From Ligustrum vulgare (taxonomy: Eukaryota > Streptophyta > Magnoliopsida > Lamiales > Oleaceae), in assembly GCA_963555705.1 (NCBI GenBank), contig OY743177.1, positions 54,258,096 through 54,322,095 of the forward strand: 64,000 bases of DNA, given 5' to 3'. Positions 28,464 to 38,041 of this stretch are shown here, in pieces. The notes beneath the pieces are model-generated. The model was not told the DNA's origin. It worked only from the letters and a program-made list of their open reading frames with translations, and made no database searches. A program made the position numbers and the translations under genes. The number at the start of each line of letters is the position of its first letter. The first letter of the stretch is position 1.

Positions 28464-29781
28464 CTAAACTACTTCGTTCATTCACAGGTAAAGGAATTAA
28501 ATCCAATGGTGTTAGCGGATTAAAACCATAAACAATTTCAAATGGTGAATAAGAAGTAGTAGAATGTATAGCCCTATTATATGCAAATTCAATAAATGGT
28601 AAACACTCTTCCCAATTTTTCAGATTTTTATTGATTATCGTGCACAACAATTGAATCATTGTCCTATTTACTACCTCGGTCTGTCCATCGGTCTGTGGGT
28701 GACAAGTTGTAGAGAAAAGTAGTTTTGTTCCTAATTTGTTCCACAAGACTCTCCAAAAATGACTAAGGAATTTAACATCCCTATCCGAGACAATACTTTT
28801 AGGCACCCCATGTAAGCGCACGACTTCCCTAAAGAAAATTTCAGCTATGTTTGTAGCATCGTCGGTTTTGTGGCATGGTATGAAATGTACCATTTTACTA
28901 AAGCGATCTACTACCACAAAAATCGAATATCTTCCCTTCTTAGTCCTAGGTAATCCCAAAACAAAATCCATAGAGATATCGACCCAAGGTTCACTAGGGA
29001 CGGGTAAAGGCATATATAATCCATGGGATTTAATCCTAGATTTAGCTTTTTTACAAGTAATGCATCTATTACAAACCCGAACCACATCAATTTTCATTTT
29101 AGGCCAATAGAAATGTTCACTTAGGATTTCAATGGTCTTTTTAATCCCAAAATGACCCATTAGACCTCCACTATGGGCCTCCCTCACAAGTAACTCCCTC
29201 AATAAACACCTAGGGACACATAATTTATTTTCTCGGAATAAATAATCATCATGTTTAAAGAATTTATCCACAGCCCCTTTACCACATGAATCATAAATAA
29301 TAGAAAAGTCCGGATCACTAACATACATGTCCTTAATGTATTCAAATCCAAGTAATTTAGAATTTAAAGAATTTAAAAGAACATACCTTCGAGCCATTGC
29401 ATCTGCCACCACATTTTCCTTACCTTGTTTGTACCGGATGACATAGGGAAATGTTTCGATGAACTCTACCCACCTTGCATGTCTCTTACTTAGCTTAGCT
29501 TGTCCCCTCAAATGCTTCAAGGATTCATGATCAGTGTGTATCACGAACTCCCGTGGCCACAAGTAATGTTTCCATGTTTCCAAAGCGCGCACAAGTGAGT
29601 ATAACTCCTTGTCGTATGTGGGATAATTAAGTGCAGCCCCTTTTAGTTTTTCACTAAAATAGGCGATTGGCCTTTGATCCTGCATTAAAACAGCTCCAAT
29701 GCCTAGCCCTGAGGCATCACATTCAATCTCAAAAGCCTTGTCAAAGTTAGGAAGTGATAAAACCGGTGCTTCACATAACAT
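28444..29781 (-). pseudogene. CRM RNase H and integrase core
   Basis: 445 open codons. RNase [50 protein letters not shown] and [11 protein letters not shown]. The integrase zinc region has [10 protein letters not shown] and [12 protein letters not shown]. The catalytic core has Asp in [13 protein letters not shown], Asp in [12 protein letters not shown] and Glu in [12 protein letters not shown]. It is joined to RT by a single in-frame stop (29824-29826) and to the C-terminus by a one-base shift. Confidence 0.9.
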
Positions 29782-30561
29782 ATTTTTGATAGTATCAAAT
29801 GCATGCTCCTGTTCTACACCCCATTAAAACCCTACACTCTTTTTGACAATTTCTGTGAGTGGTGCGGCAATCGTGCTAAAATTTTTAACAAAGCGCCTAT
29901 AAAAACTAGCCAAGCCATGAAAACTCCTAATCTCAGTTATGCTTTTAGGTGTTGGCCACTCTTTAATAGCTTTGATTTTCTCTTCATCTACTTCTATCCC
30001 TTTAGCACTAACCACATAACCAAGAAACACAACTTTTTCCATGCAAAAATCACACTTTTTAAAATTAGCAAAAAGTTGCTCTTGTCTTAAAACCACAAGC
30101 ACACACCTAACATGCTCCACATGCTCATTCAAAGTTTTACTATATATCAAGATATCATCGAAGTAAACTACGACGAATTTACCTATAAATGCACGTAAAA
30201 CATGATTCATTAAACGCATAAATGTGCTCGGTGCATTAGTAAGTCCAAAAGGCATTACTAACCATTCATACAGTCCATACTTAGTTTTAAAAGCAGTTTT
30301 CCACTCATCTCCTTCTTTCATTCGAATTTGATGGTAACCACTCTTAAGGTCAATTTTACTAAATATGCTAGAGCCATACAATTCATCCAACATATCATCT
30401 AACCTAGGAATAGGATGACGATACTTTACCGTTATGTTGTTGATGGCTCTATAATCAACACACATTCTCCACGTCCCGTCCTTCTTCGGCACAAGTAACA
30501 CGGGTACGGCACATGGACTCATACTTTCCCTTATATACCCTTTGCTCATCAAGTCCTCCAC
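29782..30561 (-). pseudogene. CRM reverse transcriptase
   Basis: Fingers and palm read [65 protein letters not shown] and the active site [10 protein letters not shown]. The thumb has [17 protein letters not shown] and [15 protein letters not shown]. The frame is open from 30561 to 29827; stops at 29824-29826 and near 30570 bound it, while the same frame continues on both sides. Confidence 0.9.
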
Positions 30562-31348
30562 TTGCCTTTAGAGCTCCTTCGTCTCCTCGGGGTTACTTCG
30601 ATAAGCGGGGCGGTTTGGAATGACTGCTCCAGGTACAAAATCAATTTGATGTTCAATACCTCGAATGGGTGGTAACCCACTAGGTATGTCATCGGGAAAT
30701 ATATCGTCAAATTCCTACAATAAAGAAATAGCCAAACTAGGGAGTGATTTGTTAGTTTCATCAAATGCAAGGAATGATTCCTTGTACAGCAGAAGGACCA
30801 TCGGTCGTTCTTCCATGAATGCCTTTTTGATTTCACTCCTTTTTACGTAGAAACTCATTTTTCTTTCTTTTCTGGCACTCTTCGCTCCCTCTCCTTTTTC
30901 TGAGGTATGTACCCCAACACTCTTTTTTTCTCTCGCCTCTCCTTTTTCTGGAGTCGTGGCTCCAACTCTCTTTTCCTCTCCTTTTTCTGAGGTCGTGGCC
31001 TCAACTCTCTTTCTCTCATTTTCCTTTACTCTTTTTTCTTCATCATTTTTCAGTTTTATTTGATCTTCATACACTTGTGATGGTGTCAATGGTGCAAGTG
31101 TAATGGTTTTTTCCCCTTTGATAAAGCTATACCTATTTTTATACCCATCATGCATGACCTTCCTATCATATTGCCAAGGTCTCCCCAACAAAATGTGTAG
31201 GCATGCATAGGAACCACATCACACATAACATCATCCACATAGCTACCAATAGAAAAACTCACCAACACCCTCCTATTCACCTTAATTTCTCCACTATCAT
31301 TTAACCATTGAAGCCTATAAGGTTTAGGATGTTTTAACAGAGGTAGTC
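30562..31348 (-). pseudogene. CRM protease C-terminus and protease-RT linker
   Basis: The minus strand includes a LGRPWQYDRKVMHDGYKNRY segment (second protease block), a charged linker with three near-repeats of Thr-Ser/Pro-Glu-Lys-Gly-Glu around 30880-31010, and PFLYKE/FLAFDETN-like spacer. A stop lies at 30715-30717 and a frameshift near 31190, separating it from the gag-protease frame above. Confidence 0.75.
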
Positions 31349-32699
31349 CTAATTTTCAACAAGTATAGTACTAGCGACGTTAGTGCAACTACCACCATCA
31401 ATAATCATACTACATACCTTGTTATTTATGCGACATCGTGTATGGAATATGTTCTCCCGTTGTTGTTCCAAATCATCCGTGTTGATTTGAGCACTAAGAG
31501 CTCGCCTTGCCACCAATAACTCGCCATGCTCCCCGGATAACACATCCTCATCATCACATACTTCCTCCAACGCTGGCATATCGCTATAATCCTCTTCCTC
31601 ACTATCACTCTCCATAGTTCCATCCTTTCGCAAAAGTACCACTCGCCTATTAGGACATTGAGATGCCACATGTCCTCTCCCCAAGCATTTGAAGCATTGA
31701 ATGTCTCTGCTCCTAGATGGTTGCGGCTCCCCTTTAGGTACGAATTTACTAACTTGTTCCTCCTTCCCTTTTGGTGCCTCAAACTTTCCTTTTGATGCTT
31801 CAAATTTCCCCTTAGAAACAACCCCATCTCCTTTATTTTCCCACTTCGGCTTCCAAGAAGAATTAGAACCCGATTGATACCTTGCTGTTCCCTTTTTCTT
31901 CAATTGCTTCTCCACCTTTATAGCCATGTGCAACATATCCTCCATCTCCAAGTAATGTTGTAGTTCAACCACATTAGCTATATCCCTATTCAATCCATTC
32001 AAAAATCGAGCCATCGTAGCCTCCCTATCCTCTTCTACATTGGCTCTAATCATCAACATCTCCATCTCCTTATGATAATCCTCCACACTCTTTGATCCTT
32101 GGTATAGACTTTGTAATTTTTTATGAAGCTCCCGATGGTAATGACTAGGAACGAACCTCTTTCTCATGATAGCTTTTAATTCATCCCAAGTACTAACGGA
32201 CCTCTCGCGATTCCTCCTCCTAGAAGTCACCAATTGATCCCACCAAGTAATAGCGTAATCGGAGAATTCAAGTACAGCTACCTTAACCTTTTTCTCTTCC
32301 GAATAAGTGTAGCAATTGAAAATTAATTCCATCTTCTTTTCCCATTCTAGGTATGCTTCCGGATCACTCCTACCCTTGAATGACGGAATTGTCATTTTGA
32401 TGTTGCTCATACTACCATCCATTCTATCGCCACCAAGATCTCTATCCCTTCTTCCATGCCTAACTACTCTATCCACAATTGCCCCATCGTCAAAATCACT
32501 ACCTTCTTCATTCTCATCAACCCCCCTCTACTCTACGACCTTGCTCACCTTGCCTACGGGCATTAGGCACTTCCCGAGGTTGCTCAAGCCTTTCTAACCT
32601 ACCTAACACATCTCCAAACAACCGCTCAAACCGTTGTACCATCTCTTCCGTCATGTGGACTCGATCGTTGTTTTTTGTAGTAGCAGATTGTTCAGACAT
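31349..32699 (-). pseudogene. CRM gag and protease active site
   Basis: Gag starts at a Met near 32699 (MSEQSATTKN); a shift in a G run near 32520 joins it to the 375-codon block 31349-32476. That block has the capsid-like IPSFKGRSDPEAYLEWEKKM, TWDELKAIMRKRFVP and a zinc knuckle CFKCLGRGHVASQC. The end contains the protease active site MIIDGGSCTNVAS. Between capsid and knuckle is a Lys-rich stretch with duplicated SKGKFEA units. Confidence 0.88.
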
Positions 32700-33258
32700 C
32701 CTAAAACTAAATATTATATGCCTCACGTGTATTTCGCTCGTGTATCACTCAAATTTGGCTTTTACCCTCTATTGATCTCACCTCTCTGCCTTTTTCCACT
32801 CAATAGCTTTCACCCCAATTGCTTTAAAGAACGAACCCGAACTCAAACAAGTTTAAACCCGATTGCTTCAAATCGAATATGAGTGAGAAGTAATGAATTT
32901 GTTGGAAAACTCAAAGAAGACCTTTAGAGAATTGAATTTGACTCTATAAGGGACTTGACACTTTTTATGGAAACTAAAGATTGCTTCAAGAAAATATTTC
33001 TTGAAATCAAATATCAACTATTTTAATTGGACTGCGAATTTTTGTTTTTTTTTTTTTTTTATTCTCGAAAATTCAACTACGAGAAAGACGCAACAAACGA
33101 AATTTAATTTGGATAACAAACGAAGGAAATAACGACTATTGAATTTTTTTGTGACACTTTTCTGGATTAAAGACTCAAAGCAGGAAGAACATGAAGAACA
33201 AGAATAAGAAACTCAAGAAAACAAAAGCAAGATATAACCTTGATTTTTTGGAGCCTAA
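32700..33258. other. CRM 5' leader
   Basis: Non-coding interval between gag and the primer site. It has a ~15-base A/T run near 33046-33060 (on plus, T). No ORF or further signal recognised. Confidence 0.5.
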
Positions 33259-33270
33259 GCTCTGATACCA
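33259..33270 (-). other. CRM primer binding site (initiator Met tRNA)
   Basis: The plus strand reads GCTCTGATACCA, so the element RNA has TGGTATCAGAGC, the standard complement to the plant initiator tRNA-Met 3' end. It is two bases from the LTR at 33273. Confidence 0.9.
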
Positions 33271-33272
33271 GA

Positions 33273-34153
33273 TGATGCAAACCACGTAGCAATTGTAGCT
33301 ACGCAACCCACAAATTATTGAAATCGATCCAAGAACGCCAATAAACCACGATTTAGATATTGATTCAAATTAATTGAATCAAGCAACCAACACAATCAAT
33401 TGATATGTTGACCTCTTGATCACAATGAAGATAAATCTCACCCAAGATTTGAACAAACAAGAATTAACTCGCAAGTTCGGATTTTATTCAATAAAGAATA
33501 AGAATGTGAAAGCAATTTGCCTCTCAATTAATATATCAAAGTTGGTTGTTGAATAATGAAAATTACATCCCTATAAATAGGGTCAAAACTAGGTTTAAGA
33601 GTTCTAATTAAATAAGGAAACAAATAACTAAAATTAAGGAAATAATTAAAACCTAAAATTCACGCGTATAGGGTTTACGGACGTGACTACTATCCTTACG
33701 GCCCTAACCTTGTTACTGTTCCATATTTACGGCCGTGATATATTTTATTACGGCCGTAAGCCAAAAAATAATTCAAATTCTGATTTTGTGCAGTGACTCC
33801 TTTACGGCCGTGACCCTTAACTCTTACGGCCAATATGCTTTGTTTTTCGAATTATCAACTTTAACAGTGAGCTGGTTACGGCCGTGAGGAATTACTTGTT
33901 ACCGCCGTAACATTGAATTTTCTTTAATTTTCTTCGACGGCTTGAGTGAGGTTGATCCACTCTTCGTTTTGACTCGGGGCCAAACATGGAACTTGCTTCT
34001 TTCGATGACACGAACATTGTTTTGGCCATTGTTTCTTGAACTAACTTGTCCATTGCTTCCTTGGCTCTCTTTGTCTGTAATCGAGTCATCGGCCCTCCTC
34101 GGATCTCCAATGGATATTTGTGCGGGCTTGTATCCGTGGTCTGGATCACATCA
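33273..34153 (-). repeat. CRM 5' LTR (right copy)
   Basis: 881 bp, TGATGC...CACATCA, with the longer version of the TTACGGCCGTAA array and a copy of the pol C-terminal codons (33892-34149) that cannot be translated as part of pol here. It is followed by the CCCCA duplication. Confidence 0.92.
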
Positions 34154-34640
34154 CCCCATGTTTGAAGTTGGGTTACCCACCAAATTTGGCACTGGATTTC
34201 CCCCCACGTTTGAAGTTGATGGCCCCAAATGCCACTCTATCCGCTGATTTGGACTTGTGGTTGGTGAAATATGTCCTACAATTGTCCTGGATTGAACATG
34301 ATGTCCTATATTTGGGAAGGTTGATTGAACAACTTGGCCTGTCAACTTATTCATCTTATCATGCAACATTTTAAGTTGTTTGGCCATATTGTCGAATTGT
34401 TCTTTCTCTCTTTGAATAAACTTTTTCATATTATGGACATACTGTAGATTCACCTGTTCAACCACGTCTTGAGCGAGTTCCCCGAATAGCGCACGCATGG
34501 TTCGAGGATTCAGATCCATCATGGGTTCATAACTGCTATGACTCTCTCGCTCTGTTTCTGGAGGACTTTGCTCTTCCTCATATCTTTCGATTCTAGGCGG
34601 GAGATGATGGCTTGCTGTTTCCTTTTCGGAATTCTTGTGA
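34154..34640 (-). pseudogene. Tat gag N-terminus
   Basis: The minus strand gives a MMDLNPRTMRALFGELAQDV segment starting near 34522, then HNMKKFIQREKEQFDNMAKQ and LKMLHDKMNKLTGQV (probable coiled coil), and enters the octapeptide repeats (NVGGNPVPNLVGNPTSN) that continue at 27276 beyond the CRM. The frame extends upstream of 34522 without a stop for ~35 codons, so the true start is uncertain. Tat gag is thus split into three pieces by two insertions. Confidence 0.7.
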
Positions 34641-34683
34641 GGTATGATGGTTCACTTCGTATCTTCAAAAACACACCAAATTG

Positions 34684-34700
34684 TCCCACTGTGCGTCCCA
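34684..34700 (-). other. Tat primer binding site
   Basis: The plus strand reads TCCCACTGTGCGTCCCA, ending in CCA four bases before the LTR start at 34705, as expected of a primer site. The donor tRNA is not identified; the layout resembles the sites of other Tat elements as I remember them. Confidence 0.6.
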
Positions 34701-34704
34701 ATCT

Positions 34705-35316
34705 TGTTTTCGCGTGGAAACGCTTACTAAAGGGGGATTCAGACGAATGTGTAAGGAACAAACCTCTCGAGATAAAGTCCCAACGAGGGGTGCTATATTA
34801 ATGAAGATTACGGTGAAGACAAAACACCTTCAAGGGACGCAAGCATACAAATTACACTAAGAGTTTGACAATAAAAGTAGAGATAAAGGAAATTACATAT
34901 TCTCTTGTTGAGATTTGATTGATTGGTCCCTCTAAATGACTAAATTTTTACAATATATACAAATGCACGAACTTCCTTCAACCGCTGCCAATATTTGAAT
35001 CCTTGGTTTGCCGCCTTACTTGCATGGATAAATTTGCTTCCTCCACGTTACATAACCGTCGCCCAGGTCTTGGTAACATCCGCTTGCCACGTCGCTCTAA
35101 GTACCTCCTCAATTCGTTACTTCAACTGCCACATTCATCAATAACTGGCTACGTAATCATGAGACAAGTGTCAAAATTGCTTTTACTTACTTAGTCGCTC
35201 GCCCTGTCACCCAAATATCCTAGTTGCCGCACAATCGCCCAATAATCCGACTTCTTGCCTATAATGAGTCTTTAACGTAGGACCTCTTTTGGTTTGGGTA
35301 CTTTTGGGCGTCAACA
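34705..35316 (-). repeat. Tat 5' LTR (right copy)
   Basis: 612 bp, aligned to 7467-8123, with short deletions near 35190 and 35300 relative to it. It ends in GTCAACA followed by AAATT, the presumed target duplication (AAACT at the other end). Confidence 0.92.
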
Positions 35317-35669
35317 AAATTGCTTGAAATTAGGATTATGAAACAAATATTATCTATATGTCAAAAGGGATTTAATTAACATTAATTCCACGGAACAAAC
35401 AAACTAGTTAAAATTACAAGTAGAAAGAAACTAGTAAATGAATTATCTTCATCTTCCTAGTCAACGTTGACGAGGATGACCGATATTTTGAGTGAAGTCT
35501 GTTTAAAATTGAGATCAATTTTGAAATTTGTCCACAAACGTCCTTGTTAGGAGAAATATTATCAAATAAGAAAAAAATATAAAAAATCAGAGAATAACAA
35601 TATAGCAATCTACCCCGAAAACTTTAAAATAGGCGTCAAAGGCACGTATATTCTACTATATAATAATTA
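35317..35669. other. Flank between Tat and Mutator-like element; duplicated at 46.5 kb
   Basis: No coding sequence. From about 35480 it is clearly related to 46448-46620 and 46740-46912 (shared GAGATCAATTTTGAAATTTG, CAAACGTCCTTGTT, ATATTCTACTATATAA). This appears to be the background sequence of the locus, duplicated before later insertions. Confidence 0.6.
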
Positions 35670-36045
35670 GAGTAAACAATACAAATGGTCCCCAACGTTT
35701 GAATTTCTTGTGAAAATAGTCCAAAACGTTTAGATTTTGACATTTATACCCTCAAATTCACCAAACTTTGAGAAAATGGTCACTGCTGTTATATTCTGTT
35801 AATTTCTACCGTTAATAGCACTATTTCTCCTTATTTTTCATATTTTCATAAGGGCATTTATGTCTTTATCTAATTTTTCACCTATTTTACATCAAATTGA
35901 AATGTTGTATGCGGGTCACATTCCTGGAATGAAAATGTTTTGGCATATTAAGTCTCTGTTTGGCGTATTTAGTCTCTAACCAACAAGTATTTGACATATT
36001 TAGTTCCTAACATATTAATTCACCGTTTGAGACTTATTATTTCAA
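35670..36045 (+). repeat. Left terminal inverted repeat of the Mutator-like element
   Basis: Pairs with 37665-38041 in inverted orientation, roughly 85% identical by eye. It starts GAGTAAACAATACAAATGG and contains the repeated phrases ATTTAGTC and CCTAAC seen in many plant foldback elements. Confidence 0.8.
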
Positions 36046-36057
36046 AAAATATTTTTT

Positions 36058-36620
36058 GAAGAATTTGTGGTTAAACAAGATTTTTTTTTTTTTATATTTA
36101 CGTCTAAATTATTTTATGGATTGAAAACATCATTTTTTTAAAACTCATTTTTAACAGCACATTGTAATTTTTTGAAGAATTTGTGGTTAAAAATCAAAAT
36201 ATTTTTTATTTATGTTTAGATTATTTTATTGATTGAAAACATCATTTTTTTAAAAACTCATTTTTAACCGCACATTGTAATTTTTTGAAGAATTTGTGGT
36301 TAAAAATCAAGATATTTTTTTATTTACGTCTAGATTATTTTATTGATTGAAAACATCATTTTTTTAAAAACTCATTTTCAACCTCACATTGTAATTTTTT
36401 GAAGAATTTGTAGTTAAAAATCAAGATATTTTTTTATTTACGTCTAAATTATTTTATTGATTGAAAATATCATTTTTTTCAAAACTCATTTTCAACCGCA
36501 CTTTGTAATTTTTTGAAGAATTTGTGGTTAAAAATCGAGATATTTTTATTTACATCTAGATTATTTTATTAATTGAAAACATCATTTTTTTTCAAAATGC
36601 ATTTTCAACCGCACATTCTA
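36058..36620. repeat. ~115-bp tandem repeat, five copies, in the Mutator-like element
   Basis: Each unit has GAAGAATTTGTGGTTA, GATTATTTTATTGATTG, AAAACATCATTTTTTT and CTCATTTTCAACCGCAC, with starts near 36058, 36173, 36287, 36401 and 36515. Inverted copies of the same unit occur at about 37010-37170 and 37440-37600. Confidence 0.8.
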
Positions 36621-36760
36621 TCAATAAAATAATCTATGAATTTTTGTTTTTTACCGATATGTTGAACTATTATTGTGGTGAATTTTTGTTAAATCATTTA
36701 TTAACTTTAAAATCAAGAATAAACTTCAATTTTTTCAGTTCGATTTCAATTTGATCGATT

Positions 36761-37610
36761 CAGTTCCCTTTTTTGTCAGCCCCTAAATGTTTTTTTATTC
36801 AATTCCTAATTTTTTTTATCCAAATCAAATAGTGTGACATATTGTTGTTGAATTTTAATTAATCAGTCTCTGTAAATTAATAAACCTCTATTTGTTAAAC
36901 CATTTATAAATTTATGTATAGATATTTTTATTTATTGAATGTGAAGTTTAAAATGATTTTTTAATAAAAATGAAGTTTTTCAATCAATAAAAAATCTAGA
37001 CGTAAATTAAAAAAAAAAATTCTTACTTTTTAACCACAAATTCTCCAAAAACTTATAAATACAAATTACATTATTTGGAATAATTAAAATTGCAATGTGT
37101 GGTTGAAAATGAGTTTTTAAAAAAATGATGTTTTCAATCAATAAAATAACTTAGATGTAAATAATAATAAAAAAAAACTAATCAATTTAGTTCCCTTTTT
37201 TGTCAGCCCCTAAATGTTTTTTTATTCAATTCCTAATTTTTTTTATCCAAATCAAATAGTGTGATATATTGTTGTTGAATTTTAATTAATCAATCTCTGT
37301 AAATTAATAAACCTCCATTTGGTAAACCATTTATAAATTTATGTATAGATAATTTTATTTATTGAATGTGAGATTTAAAATGATTTTTTAATAAAAATGA
37401 AGTTTTTCAATTAATAAAAAATCTAGACGTAAATTAAAAAAAAAAAATCTTACTTTTTAACCACAAATTCTCCAAAAACTTATAAATACAAATTACATTA
37501 TTTGGAATAATTAAAATTGCAATGTGTGGTTGAAAATGAGTTTTAAAAAAAATGATGTTTTCAGTCAATAAAATAATTTAGACGTAAATAATAAAAAAAT
37601 CTTGTTTTTT
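36761..37610. repeat. ~425-bp tandem duplication in the Mutator-like element
   Basis: 36761-37180 and 37187-37610 are near-identical, both starting TTCCCTTTTTTGTCAGCCCC. Each ends with an inverted copy of the 115-bp unit, so the interior is itself palindromic with the 36058-36620 array. Confidence 0.8.
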
Positions 37611-37664
37611 AACCAAAAATTCTCCAAAAAATTACAATTACAAATCGCATTATTTGAAATAATG

Positions 37665-38041
37665 GGTCTGAAACAGTGAATTAATAAGTTAGGGACTAAA
37701 GATGTCAAATGTTTGTAAGTTAGGGACTAAATACACTAAATGTTTGTAGGTTAGAGATTTAATACGGCAAAACTTTTTCATTCCAGAGATGTTATCTGTA
37801 TACAACTTTTCAATTGGATGTAAAATATGTGAAAAATTAGATAAAGACATAAATGCCCTTATGAAAATATGAAAAATAAGGTGAAATAGTGCAATTAACG
37901 GTAGAAATTAACAAAATATAACGACCAGAACCATTTTCGCAACATTTGGTGAATCTGTGGGTATAAATGTCAAAATCTAAACGTTGAGGACTATTTTCGC
38001 AAGAAATCCAAACGTTGGGTGACCATTTGTACTGTTTACCC
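37665..38041 (-). repeat. Right terminal inverted repeat of the Mutator-like element
   Basis: Inverted partner of 35670-36045, ending GTACTGTTTACCC, followed by the 9-bp target duplication. Confidence 0.8.

Larger units (their letters stand above)
27277..34153 (-). mobile_element. CRM-type (centromeric chromovirus) Ty3/gypsy element, complete
   Basis: LTRs 27277-28104 and 33273-34153 (TGATGC...CACATCA) are flanked by a perfect duplication CCCCA (27272-27276, 34154-34158), and Tat gag repeats continue on both sides. The primer site matches initiator Met tRNA. RT ([31 protein letters not shown]), protease (DGGSCTN) and integrase match the CRM clade as I know it. The last ~75 codons of pol lie inside the 3' LTR and include a [19 protein letters not shown] block, like the C-terminal motif of CRM integrases. 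By eye the LTRs differ at about 1.5% plus one ~50-bp indel. pol has several nonsense changes and frameshifts, so it is not autonomous now. Confidence 0.92.
7467..35316 (-). mobile_element. Tat-type Ty3/gypsy retrotransposon with nested insertions
   Basis: LTRs lie at 7467-8123 and 34705-35316 (TGTTTTCGCG...GTCAACA), and all Tat protein domains run on the minus strand: gag (34.6 to 25.9 kb and 16.9 kb), protease, RT, RNase H, a second RNase H and integrase ending near 11.5 kb. The dual RNase H is the hallmark of the Tat group. After subtracting the Athila (16915-25908) and CRM (27277-34153) insertions, the element is about 12 kb. Flanking 5-mers AAACT and AAATT look like a target duplication with one mutation. 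By eye the LTRs differ at roughly 4% plus indels, making it older than the CRM inside it. It also carries an antisense gene at 8429-11259. Confidence 0.93.
35670..38041. mobile_element. Non-autonomous Mutator-like foldback element
   Basis: Long terminal inverted repeats of about 375 bp (35670-36045 and 37665-38041, ends GAGTAAAC and GTTTACCC) flank ~1.6 kb of non-coding repeats. A 9-bp duplication TAATAATTA (35661-35669) / TAATAGTTA (38042-38050), with one mismatch, is the Mutator length. Related sequences at 46.5-47.0 kb lack the element, giving an empty-site comparison. There is no transposase. Confidence 0.75.

Noticed and set aside
30549..30836. 95-codon minus-strand ORF in the CRM protease-RT linker
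   Set aside because: It is out of frame with the recognisable protease-RT reading, which continues in another frame through two stops.
34519..34761. 80-codon minus-strand ORF overlapping the start of Tat gag
   Set aside because: It lies in a different frame from gag and runs from the LTR across the primer site; probably an artefact of the leader.
36058..36620. Regular repeats that might suggest a CRISPR array
   Set aside because: Units are adjacent ~115-bp tandem repeats without spacers, in a plant transposon.
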